The position numbers and the translations under genes were made by a program. The notes beneath the pieces were generated by a model, which was not told the origin of the DNA, did not search any database, and saw only the letters and a program-made list of their open reading frames with translations. A DNA stretch of 64,000 nt from Bacteroidota bacterium (lineage in GTDB: Bacteria > Bacteroidota > Bacteroidia > Bacteroidales > NBLH01). Every line of letters starts with the position of its first letter. Positions within the stretch are counted from its first letter, which is position 1. Shown here one piece after another: positions 1 to 7,542 of the stretch. The stretch spans positions 85,078 to 149,077 of the forward strand of contig JANYKN010000175.1 in NCBI GenBank assembly GCA_025361565.1, read 5' to 3'.

Positions 1-351
1 TTGTTCCATTGCATTTACCATCACTTCCAAACCATGAGGATAAATGATATCATCTGAATCTAAATATTTAATGTATTTGCCTTTGGCATAGCTGGCAGCT
101 TTATTGCGGTTTGGATAATCGCCCAGGTTTTTTTCGTTGATGTATACCTTTATTCTTTCGTCCCGGGTTTCATATGATTTTGCAATCTCCACGGTCCGGT
201 CTTTCGATCCATCATCAACTACAATCAATTCCCAGTTTTGGTAAGTCGATGCCATAACACTTTCGATGGCTTCGGCAATATATTTTTCGCGGTTATAAGC
301 CGTCATCAGCACACTAACAAGTGGCTGTTCCATTATTTCTTTATTTTGCAT
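1..351 (-). CDS. Family 2 glycosyltransferase, 5' part only (runs off left edge)
   Basis: The visible 117 codons encode a GT-A fold nucleotide-sugar glycosyltransferase: a beta-strand PLVSVLMTAYNREKYIAEAI, the VVDDGSKDRT nucleotide-binding segment, and the DSDD metal-binding motif. It would add a sugar to a surface glycan on the cytoplasmic side of the membrane. Two starts are in frame, at 351 (MQNKEIMEQ) and 333 (MEQPL). The first overlaps the stop of the upstream regulator gene by 11 bases, which suggests translational coupling. This is the only undisrupted copy of a 5' end that recurs as remnants near 1.95, 3.6, 5.1 and 5.6 kb. The 3' part lies outside the window, so completeness is unknown. 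Confidence 0.85.
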   Translation of the reverse strand, partial: MQNKEIMEQPLVSVLMTAYNREKYIAEAIESVMASTYQNWELIVVDDGSKDRTVEIAKSYETRDERIKVYINEKNLGDYPNRNKAASYAKGKYIKYLDSDDIIYPHGLEVMVNAMEQ

Positions 352-1696
352 CATGTAATATTTCCCAGTATCCACTTTTTGCTGAACCAACATATTTTAT
401 TTGCCTGGTTTTCTTCAATTTTTTTATATGGTACCTAACACCTTCTTCAGATAAATTTAGTTTATCTGCAATTTCTTTTGCTGTAATATGTTGATTATTA
501 TATATAATATCGATGATTTTCTTTACCGTTTTGCTGGTAGTTTTGCTGGTAGTTTTATCAGATGTATTTGGTTTACTTAAAAATGTTATTTGAAAACCAC
601 CAGCATATTCTTCGATAATGGGTACTGGTAAACCAGCTTTTGTTAATTCTTCTTCAATCAGGAGAATACCCCTGCCCCAGGCTTCAATGTAGCCAATACG
701 GAAAAATATATTTGCTATAAGCGCATTTCTTCTTTTTGAAGGATGCTTTTGTTTAAGCATATCAATGCTCAACGGGGCAATCAGTGTTCCACTGTTCCAG
801 ATAATTATCCTGTTATCAAAAACTTTGATGGTTATATCTGTTTGTTCACCATAATCTCTATGGACAATGGCATTAAGTACAGCCTCCCTTATTGCTTTTT
901 CAGGATATTCCAATCGCTCTTTTCGTTCAATACCTTCGTATGTTATTGGTGAATGAAGGTATTTTGTTCTTAGCAAATCAATAATTTTTTCGGGCATATC
1001 CAGTATATTTCCTTCAATAATATCATGGCTTATTAAATCGGTATCTGATATTCCAAACCTTCCTAATTTAACCGTTGCAGTGCGTATATATTTGTTTGGA
1101 CGGCTGCCAAAAAGCAAGATGGCAGCTCTCGTTAATCCGCTATTTTCTTTTACCAAATCAAGTTTTTGCAGGGTCAGGGCAATTTTTTCGTTTACTGCTC
1201 CGGCAGACAGGCGGTTTGCATTGACGGCTTTTAAAATAAAGCGGTGGATTAAATTTTCGTCTAATTCAGCTATGCGTGCTCCCTGCACTTCAATTTCATC
1301 CCAGGTAATATTATCTTTTTTTAATATAAATTCCCTTAATTTTTGTCCGTGTAGTTCCTGAACAGTACTTCCACTCCGTATATAGTATTTACTATTGTAT
1401 GATATTGGCACTGAGCTTGGTGAGACTTTGATTTCGACAATCTCTTTTTTGTTTTTATTTTTTGTAACTACATCAACTGTTAGCCCTAACAGTTGAACAA
1501 CCTTATTAGGAAGGTCTTCAAGCAATTTTTTACTGTCATTTACTCCAATAATAGTTCCATCGTCTTTAATTCCAATAATCAGGTTTCCTCCCTGTGAATT
1601 GGCAAAAGCTGAAATATGCTTTAAAAATTCATCGCGCCAGGATTCTTTAAACTCCGTTTGTTGGTTTTCATTTAAATTAATGTTGCTTTTAGCCAT
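341..1696 (-). CDS. AlbA_2/Schlafen-type regulator with GHKL ATPase-like domain and C-terminal winged helix
   Basis: This 451-residue protein has an N-terminal AlbA_2 (Schlafen AlbA) domain (QQTEFKESW at 12-20, GGNLIIGIKDDGTIIGV around 37-51). A central domain resembles the C-terminal region of so-called RecG-like regulators (REAVLNAIVHRDY and a following GHKL-type fold), and a C-terminal HTH (ITAKEIADKL) follows. Such proteins are usually annotated as transcriptional regulators or RecG-like helicases; their biochemical role is not settled. It is very similar to the gene at 14564-15895. A four-residue repeat (KTTS) links the ATPase-like region to the HTH. It sits directly upstream of the glycosyltransferase and overlaps its start. 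Whether it regulates the operon, defends the cell or is a passenger module cannot be told from sequence. Confidence 0.88.
   Translation of the reverse strand: MAKSNINLNENQQTEFKESWRDEFLKHISAFANSQGGNLIIGIKDDGTIIGVNDSKKLLEDLPNKVVQLLGLTVDVVTKNKNKKEIVEIKVSPSSVPISYNSKYYIRSGSTVQELHGQKLREFILKKDNITWDEIEVQGARIAELDENLIHRFILKAVNANRLSAGAVNEKIALTLQKLDLVKENSGLTRAAILLFGSRPNKYIRTATVKLGRFGISDTDLISHDIIEGNILDMPEKIIDLLRTKYLHSPITYEGIERKERLEYPEKAIREAVLNAIVHRDYGEQTDITIKVFDNRIIIWNSGTLIAPLSIDMLKQKHPSKRRNALIANIFFRIGYIEAWGRGILLIEEELTKAGLPVPIIEEYAGGFQITFLSKPNTSDKTTSKTTSKTVKKIIDIIYNNQHITAKEIADKLNLSEEGVRYHIKKLKKTRQIKYVGSAKSGYWEILHDAK
528..556 (-). repeat. 12-bp tandem repeat in AlbA_2 gene linker
   Basis: Two full 12-base units (GTTTTGCTGGTA on the plus strand) and a partial third encode KTTSKTTSKT between the ATPase-like domain and the HTH. 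Changes in unit number would keep the reading frame. Confidence 0.85.
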
Positions 1697-1731
1697 GAGT
1701 TTACTGAGCTTGGATTTGTATTTTTTCTATT

Positions 1732-1739
1732 CAAAAATA
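1732..1739 (-). promoter_or_regulatory. Possible -7 element for the AlbA_2 gene
   Basis: On the minus strand TATTTTTG matches the Bacteroidota -7 consensus TAnnTTTG, about 36 bases before the start at 1696. The best upstream TTG lies about 24 bases away, wider than the usual spacing, so support is modest. Confidence 0.35.
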
Positions 1740-1803
1740 AACAATTTTTGCTATTATACAGATCAAATGTTAATTATGCTGTTCTTTTTATAGATATTAT
1801 ATC

Positions 1804-1934
1804 AATGACATTTAGTTAAGAAAGTTGAAACACTGTCAGGTCCTTTGGACTCTGACAGGTTGCGCGTTTTGAATGACCTGTCAGAGTTGACAAACCTGAC
1901 AGTGTATGGTTTGAGTTGCTAACTAAAGGACATT
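1804..1934. repeat. 131-bp foldback (inverted-repeat) element
   Basis: The outer arms AATGACATTTAGTTA (1804-1818) and TAACTAAAGGACATT (1920-1934) are imperfect reverse complements. Inner arms containing ACACTGTCAGGT and TCTGACAGGT are also mirrored on the other side. The whole stretch could fold into one long hairpin. No ORF is present. It resembles a MITE or a large palindromic repeat. It lies in the gap between two AlbA_2 genes, beside a glycosyltransferase remnant; nothing else is seen in the 1697-2055 gap. Confidence 0.7.
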
Positions 1935-1947
1935 GGATAGGATATTG

Positions 1948-2027
1948 CAAAGCACTTTTACTGCTCCGGTAATGTATTTTTCGCGGTTCCAGGCAGTCAT
2001 TAATATGATCACAAGGTTTTTTGTGCT
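1948..2027 (-). pseudogene. Remnant of glycosyltransferase 5' end (copy 2)
   Basis: Minus-strand translation gives LVIILMTAWNREKYITGAV, matching LVSVLMTAYNREKYIAEAI of the intact gene at 1-351. There is no continuation and no usable start. It lies immediately downstream of the AlbA_2 gene at 2056-3477, in the same relative place as the intact glycosyltransferase to its own AlbA_2 neighbour. Confidence 0.8.
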
Positions 2028-2055
2028 TGTATACTACTTATTATCAATGTGTTGA

Positions 2056-3477
2056 TTATATTGTATAATAACCACCGGTTTTATTAGAGCCTTTATACAC
2101 TAACAATTTCATTTCTATCAGTTTCTTCAGATATTTATCAATTGTTTTTTTGGGTCTGCCTGCTTCATTGGCAATAGCTTTGGTTTTTATTCCCGGGCGA
2201 TTTAAAATGATCAGATAAACCTTTTTTATTTCCCCATTTATTTCCCCATTTATTTCCCTATTTATTTCCCCATCTGAGTAATCCCCCACTTCAATAAATT
2301 CAAAAAAAGCTACATCCAGTGGCACTTTGGTAATAAATATATCTTGTTCCAAAAACTCAATTTCATTGCTACCTGAATAGGCTTTGGAGTATTTATATAC
2401 CTTTCTTACTCCGGTTCCTAATTCTTCCGAACGGCCCATTTGAGTAAATATCTGTGCAATATGGGGATTTTTCGGGAATGGTTCAAAATTAGAAGGTAAT
2501 ATTGGTCCATAAAAATGGGGCTTATTTGCATTTTTAACCTCCAGCCTGTCCTTGTAAATTATTAGAGTTGAAGGAAATGCGTTGGTGTATTCCCTATGGA
2601 TCAACAGATTTGCAATCACTTCCCTGAAAATGGTTTCCCTGATAGAAATCCGTTGGGTACCTTCGAGATAAAATTTATCAGGCAAATGTTTGGTAATAAA
2701 TAGCATCAGCTTGTCGTATGCTTCTATCAAATTGCAGCGAATATTTTCCCTGTCATCATATCTATCAGTATCATGCACTCTTTTAAGGGCATCAATTTTA
2801 TAATGAGGCAAAGCGCTCCCGATTGTTTCGGGTTTACCAAAAAGTAATAATGCCGACATAGTAAATCCCTCGAGCCCCGTGGCCAAATCTTTCCGATAAA
2901 ATCCGGCTGTCCTGAAAAACTCATCATTATCCAATTCGTTCCAGGGATGTACAGGCCTTTGTATCTTAATAATTTTTCTGGCCCTTTCAACAATACCATC
3001 TGCAAAATCAAAAACATTTAAAAATGGATAGATAGTATTTTCAGAATAGCTTGAGTTTTTCCTGATATATAAATTTTTTATCTGTTCACTGGACGTTAAC
3101 TCAAAATCTCCATCAGCACTGCGATCATAAATTTTATTGTTGCATTTATGCACCTGTGATGAAATTGGAACAAAAATGTGTATAAGGGTTTTGTTTTTAT
3201 AGCTGCAAATATTGGCAGACAGAAGAAATGTCGGAAAAAGTTTTTGTGGATTATTACTTTGATTGATAATATTTTTACAAATTTTATCTGCTTTTTCAGG
3301 ATTTACCCCTTCAATTATTTTATTATCTCCTACTCCTAAAAGAATAGTGCCTCCATTCCGGTTAAGAAAAGCACAAACCGTTTCGAACAGATTTTGGGGA
3401 AGTTCTTCCTTCGATTTTTTAAATTCGAAAGATATACCTTCACCTTGTCTTAATATTTTTTCTATATCAAGCATCAT
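2056..3477 (-). CDS. AlbA_2/Schlafen-type regulator (second subtype)
   Basis: A 473-residue protein with an N-terminal AlbA_2 domain (GEGISFEFKKSKEELPQNLF, then NRNGGTILLGVGD), a central region with REVIANLLIHREY and RLEVKNANKP typical of the GHKL-like part of this family, and a C-terminal HTH (TKAIANEAGRPKKTIDKYL). A tetrapeptide repeat EIN(R/G) of about four units joins the last two parts. It is a paralogue of the disrupted gene at 3632-5035 and more distant from those at 341-1696 and 14564-15895. The start at 3477 is MMLDIEKIL; the second Met is equally possible. Its function is probably regulatory or defensive and remains unproven. Confidence 0.87.
   Translation of the reverse strand: MMLDIEKILRQGEGISFEFKKSKEELPQNLFETVCAFLNRNGGTILLGVGDNKIIEGVNPEKADKICKNIINQSNNPQKLFPTFLLSANICSYKNKTLIHIFVPISSQVHKCNNKIYDRSADGDFELTSSEQIKNLYIRKNSSYSENTIYPFLNVFDFADGIVERARKIIKIQRPVHPWNELDNDEFFRTAGFYRKDLATGLEGFTMSALLLFGKPETIGSALPHYKIDALKRVHDTDRYDDRENIRCNLIEAYDKLMLFITKHLPDKFYLEGTQRISIRETIFREVIANLLIHREYTNAFPSTLIIYKDRLEVKNANKPHFYGPILPSNFEPFPKNPHIAQIFTQMGRSEELGTGVRKVYKYSKAYSGSNEIEFLEQDIFITKVPLDVAFFEFIEVGDYSDGEINREINGEINGEIKKVYLIILNRPGIKTKAIANEAGRPKKTIDKYLKKLIEMKLLVYKGSNKTGGYYTI
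2225..2272 (-). repeat. 12-bp tandem repeat in AlbA_2 gene linker
   Basis: Four 12-base units (TTTATTTCCCCA on the plus strand, one with a C-to-T change) encode EINREINGEINGEIN at the linker before the C-terminal HTH. Confidence 0.88.
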
Positions 3478-3539
3478 TTGGCCTTAAAATTAAAATATTG
3501 CTAACTAATTTGCAAAGGGCAATTTGCCTTATGAAATGC

Positions 3540-3642
3540 GCAACGAACAAGTTTTTAATGACTCCGGTAATATATTTTCGCGGTTGCAGGCCGTCATCAG
3601 CACACTAACAAGTGGCTGTTCCTTTATTTCTTTATTTTGCAT
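3540..3642 (-). pseudogene. Remnant of glycosyltransferase 5' end (copy 3)
   Basis: Reads MQNKEIKEQPLVSVLMTACN and a little beyond, then loses homology. About 80 bases spanning this start and the end of the upstream AlbA_2 gene (roughly 3594-3672) are almost identical to 302-380 at the intact copy. The remnant overlaps the stop of the disrupted regulator just as the intact gene overlaps its regulator. Confidence 0.85.
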
Positions 3643-5035
3643 CATGGAATATTTCCCAGTATCCACTTTTAGTTTTACCTACTCTTTTTATGATATTCTT
3701 ATCTTTTAACCTATTCAAATTATCGAGTATCTTTCTTTTAGAAATCCCAATTTTAGTTGCCATTTGAGACATTGATATTGTATTATTTAATTTTATTAAT
3801 TCGATGATTTTTAACTGGTTATGACTTAAGTCATCGGGGACCTCATCGGGGACCTCATCGGGGACTTTTTTTACTAAAGGTATTTCTACCGTAAAGGTGT
3901 CTTCTTCTTTAAATACCGGTTGTGTACCTGCATAATGCTTTAAAAAATGATATACATTGTTAATGCCGGTTCCAAGGTCCTCAGCAAAGGCCATTTGAAC
4001 AAAGAATTTTGCAATGGTTGGATTTTTTGGAAAGGGCTCAAAATGGCCGGGTATTAAAAAACCGTGCAAGCGAGGGCGGTTGGGGTTTTTTATAACAACC
4101 GTATCTTTATAAATTACCAGGGTTGCCGGATCTGCATTGGTATATTCCCTGTGCATCAATAAATTTGCAATTACTTCCCTGAATATTTTCTCCCGTAGCG
4201 AAACCCTTGTATCATTTTGCAAATAGAATTTGTCTGGTAAATGTTTTGCTACAAAATTCATCAATATACTATAAGCATCAACCAGGTTGCATCGGATATT
4301 CTCCCTGTCATCGTACCTGTTTATATTTTCGCGCTTTAAAACAGCATCGGTTTTATAATGCGGGATGGCACTTTGTATCATTTCTTCTTTGCCAAAAAGC
4401 AACAGTGCAGCTTGTGTAAAGCCTTCTTTCCCTGTTTTTATGTCTACCCGGTATAAACCGGCAGCCCTGAAAAAATCCATTCTGCCAAGAGACAGCCATG
4501 GATGATTGGGACGGTTATTCCGAATCATTTGAATGGCTTTTTCAATTATCCCATTGGCAAAATGTGTTTCATCAAGATAAGGATAGATGGTACTTTCTGA
4601 ATAGGTTGAAGCTTTCCGGATATATAGCTGGCTTATTTGCTCATTGGTTGTAAGCTGAAAATCACCATCCGATCTTCTGTCGTATATTTTGCCATTGGTT
4701 TTATGTACCTGCGAACTGGCAGGGATAAAAACATAAATAAGTTTTTTCTTTTAAAAATTTACAATTTTGGGCTGCAATAAAAAAACAGGATCTAATTTTT
4801 GTCTGTTATTGCTCAAATTAATTAGATTTTTACAAAGTACTTCTGCTGATTTGTCATCTATACCAATAACTTCGCCATTATCCTTTAACCCCAGCAAAAT
4901 AGTTCCTCCTTCCCTGTTTAAAAAAGCCACAACCGTTTCGAACAGGTTTTCAGGTAATTTGTTTTGCGAAACTTTAAATTCTACTGTTAAGCCCTCACCT
5001 TTATCAATAATATGTTGAATTTCTTTTTCTGTCAT
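3632..5035 (-). pseudogene. AlbA_2/Schlafen-type regulator interrupted by one in-frame stop
   Basis: Residues 1-94 (4751-5035) hold the AlbA_2 domain (GEGLTVEFKVSQNKLPENLF). The remaining frame, open on to 3632, holds the GHKL-like part (REVIANLLMHREY) and a C-terminal HTH. The two parts are in the same reading frame: a TAA at 4751-4753 stands where the paralogue at 2056-3477 has a Lys codon. Downstream residues KKKLIYVFIPASSQVHK align without a gap. This is therefore a nonsense mutation rather than a frameshift (a sequencing error is also possible). The first ATG after the stop in the long 3' frame is at 4528, giving a 298-residue C-terminal part that may still be made. Confidence 0.85.
3831..3865 (-). 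repeat. 12-bp tandem repeat in AlbA_2 pseudogene linker
   Basis: About three units of TCATCGGGGACC encode VPDEVPDEVPDD before the C-terminal HTH, at the position where the other three AlbA_2 genes carry unrelated four-residue repeats. Confidence 0.87.
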
Positions 5036-5067
5036 ATTTTTTAGCGGATAAAAGTAACAACTTTAAT

Positions 5068-5155
5068 ATCTGCCCGTCAAAACGCTTTCTATGGCTTTGG
5101 CAATGTATTTTTTGCGGTTGCAGGCGGTCATTAAATCACTGACATAGGGTTTCAT
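5068..5155 (-). pseudogene. Remnant of glycosyltransferase 5' end (copy 4)
   Basis: Translation from the ATG at 5155 gives MKPYVSDLMTACNRKKYIAK and continues AIESVL, clearly derived from the family-2 glycosyltransferase start. It then ends against the AlbA_2 pseudogene start at 5035. Nothing else is recognised in 5156-5308. Confidence 0.8.
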
Positions 5156-5308
5156 TCTATATTATATAAATTGTAAGAGTTCAGGTAATATACTTATTTC
5201 AATTCCTGATTGGATATTTCGGACTAAGCTAACCCCAAAAAGTCAGTTTCAAAATTAGCTAAAATTCCTATATTTTCATCTGTCATTCCGGCAGATATTG
5301 ACCCCTTA

Positions 5309-5515
5309 TCAGATAGAGAAAATGGTCTTATTTAAAAAATAGAAAAGCTGGCGGCGGCGTATCTTTATGATGTATTTTTTCTTTTGCCAGGCAATTAAAT
5401 TCATCTTGTTAAATTTTGGATATTCTTTTTCAATATCCTTAATTGAAAAAACCTGGTACGGGTTGAAGTAATTTTTAAACTCTATGAATTGCATTTTATT
5501 TCTGTTTATATACAA
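5309..5515 (-). pseudogene. Remnant of an AbiEi-like antitoxin N-terminus
   Basis: The 68-residue frame (YFNPYQVFSIKDIEKEYPKF, then LIAWQKKKYIIKIRR) resembles the N-terminal winged-helix segment found in AbiEi-type (type IV toxin-antitoxin) proteins. The segment normally continues into a much longer protein, but here it stops after the RRR region. No partner nucleotidyltransferase toxin is present. It fills the interval between two glycosyltransferase remnants, the place held by AlbA_2 genes in the other intervals. The family match is from memory of the motif and is moderately secure. Confidence 0.5.
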
Positions 5516-5574
5516 AAATATATATTTTGGGAAATAAAACCAATATTTAACTCAACCTGGTTACAAAAAAAGAC

Positions 5575-5681
5575 CACTGATTTCTTGCAGACCGATTCAT
5601 ATACGCTTTAATGGCTTCAATATTGTATTTTTTGAGGTTCCAGGCTGTCATTAATATGCTTACAAGGGGTTTTTCAATCAT
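5575..5681 (-). pseudogene. Remnant of glycosyltransferase 5' end (copy 5)
   Basis: From the ATG at 5681 the frame reads MIEKPLVSILMTAWNLKKYN and a few residues more, then loses homology. Its start overlaps the end of the glycosyltransferase at 5674-6825 by 8 bases, as expected of a native operon junction. This may mark the original position of the gene before the array formed. Confidence 0.8.
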
Positions 5682-6825
5682 TCTGTTTTAAAAGTCTTTT
5701 TAATAAAGTAATTTCCGGATTATAATCAAATTTATTAACAATCAATTCATTAGCCACTATTCCCATTTTTTTCCAGTCTTCTATTTTTTGCCATGCCCTT
5801 TCCATTGTTTTCTCAAATGATTTTACGCTGGGCGCTTCAGCAATAAACCCATTTTCTGAATCTTTAATAATTTCTGAATTTCCGCCCACATCAGTTACTA
5901 CTGCCGGTCTGCCACAAATAGCTGCTTCGACCAGAGAAATGGGCAATCCCTCACCCGAAGAAGGAATTAACAATATATGGTTTTTTTCCCAAATCTGAGT
6001 GGCTGAATCTACATGGCCATGAAAAATTATCCTTTCTTCAATATTCAGGAATTTGGCTAATTCTTTTAAGTAGCTTTCGCCATTTCCTTTTCCATAAATA
6101 TTCAATTGCCAATTGTTGCGCTGTTTCCATTTTTCACTGGAAAGAACCTCAAATATGGTGTCATGTCCTTTACCTGATATCAGATTGCCCACAATAGCCA
6201 TTTGTACAGGTTCAATACTGGGCCAGTCGATATATTCAAAACTTTTCAGGTTTAATGGGTTCCATGTAAATTCGGCATTGGTGAGTTTCATACACAGCTT
6301 ACGCTCAGTTAATTGCAATTGCCGGTGCGATACAAACCAAACTTTTTTTGCATTTTCAAATACCTCTCTGGCAAAGTTGTACTGATTGTATTCAAGAAAA
6401 TGACTGTATTGAGAGTGATTGTGGCAAACAAAAGAGTATGAAATGTTGTTATTTTTTAATAGATAGTATAGCTCAGCATGATGGATTACCAAATCAAAAT
6501 TATCGCCCTGGCTGATAAAAACTGAATCGGGTTTAAACTTTAAAAGTTCTTTCCATTCTTCGGTAAAATGGCTCCTTTTTTTTGCCAAACGCCGTTTTAT
6601 CTTTTTTAAAATGCTTTCGTCAGCTGCCCATTTTTTCCTTAAATGGATTTTGGCTCCTTTTTCTTTTAATTCTGTAATTTGATGAGCATTGTTTTTACCC
6701 CAGTCATATATTGAAACCAGTACTTCATGCCCTTGTGTCAAAGCCCGTAAAGCCATTTTGTGCCACAAAACCTCACTGCCACCCCAGGGTTGTCCTCCCA
6801 TTAAAGAAACAAAAGCGATCCTCAT
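5674..6825 (-). CDS. Family 4 glycosyltransferase (GT-B)
   Basis: 383 residues, the normal length of the family. The N-terminal half begins MRIAFVSLMGGQPWGGSEVL. The C-terminal half has GNLISGKGHDTIF and the donor-binding segment SSGEGLPISLVEAAICGRP, followed by VVTDVGGNSEI. It transfers an activated sugar to a growing surface glycan in the cytoplasm; donor and acceptor cannot be inferred. The start lies 6 bases after the stop of the methyltransferase upstream, and the stop overlaps a glycosyltransferase remnant. Confidence 0.9.
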   Translation of the reverse strand: MRIAFVSLMGGQPWGGSEVLWHKMALRALTQGHEVLVSIYDWGKNNAHQITELKEKGAKIHLRKKWAADESILKKIKRRLAKKRSHFTEEWKELLKFKPDSVFISQGDNFDLVIHHAELYYLLKNNNISYSFVCHNHSQYSHFLEYNQYNFAREVFENAKKVWFVSHRQLQLTERKLCMKLTNAEFTWNPLNLKSFEYIDWPSIEPVQMAIVGNLISGKGHDTIFEVLSSEKWKQRNNWQLNIYGKGNGESYLKELAKFLNIEERIIFHGHVDSATQIWEKNHILLIPSSGEGLPISLVEAAICGRPAVVTDVGGNSEIIKDSENGFIAEAPSVKSFEKTMERAWQKIEDWKKMGIVANELIVNKFDYNPEITLLKRLLKQND

Positions 6826-6831
6826 AACTAA

Positions 6832-7542
6832 CTATAAGAGTTTATTTATAATTCTTGTTTTTACCTTATCAAAAAGGCTTTTATTATTAATATACCTATG
6901 TTTAGAAATTTTCAATATTTGATTAAAAGTAATGTCATGATCCATTTTAATTTCAATGTTAAAATCTCTTTTTTGAGGTTTTAACAAAGCCAATGCAAAA
7001 CCGCCCCACATACATCTATCGGTCTCTACTGTTGGAGAGAAAATACCATGAATAAAATCTATTTGAACATCATGAACATAAGGACATTCATGCCATTTTG
7101 CATTTATTATACCTTGTCGACAATATGGATTAAAACTATCATGCATCATTACATATATATCTTTTTTGGGAATAATTTTTAATATATTGTCAATATCTGT
7201 TTTAATTCCGGTTTGACTATGATCTCCATCTATCAGAATAAATTCAATATTTTTGTCCGTTTTTTTAAATTCACTTAAAAATACAGGAATTTCTTTCATA
7301 GAATCACCAATAATAAATTCTACATTTTTGAATTTACTTTTTAGTTTTTTTACAGATTCATCTATATCGAATGAGTACACAGTTTCTGAAAATCTTGAAA
7401 TAACCTGTAAACTACCTCCAAACCGAGTACCTATTTCAATACTTACAGAAGGTCGTAAATCATTTAATATATTATACAGAGCATTTTTCTCTGCGCTGGT
7501 CATTTCCCAATGAAGATTGAAGTCTTTATCTATGATATTCAT
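6832..7542 (-). CDS. Class I SAM-dependent methyltransferase (Methyltransf_24/CmcI-like)
   Basis: 236 residues with a Rossmann SAM-binding motif EIGTRFGGSLQVI (about 36-48), an acidic strand end VYSFDIDES, and the LIDGDHSQTG / MMHDSF segments characteristic of the Methyltransf_24 and cephalosporin-hydroxylase-like group. In a polysaccharide operon it most likely methylates a sugar hydroxyl or a glycan end. It overlaps the upstream glycosyltransferase by 17 bases. Confidence 0.78.
   Translation of the reverse strand: MNIIDKDFNLHWEMTSAEKNALYNILNDLRPSVSIEIGTRFGGSLQVISRFSETVYSFDIDESVKKLKSKFKNVEFIIGDSMKEIPVFLSEFKKTDKNIEFILIDGDHSQTGIKTDIDNILKIIPKKDIYVMMHDSFNPYCRQGIINAKWHECPYVHDVQIDFIHGIFSPTVETDRCMWGGFALALLKPQKRDFNIEIKMDHDITFNQILKISKHRYINNKSLFDKVKTRIINKLL

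Noticed and set aside
2225..2272. CRISPR-like direct repeats
   Set aside because: Units are 12 bases, contiguous without spacers, in frame within a coding region, and encode a tetrapeptide repeat.
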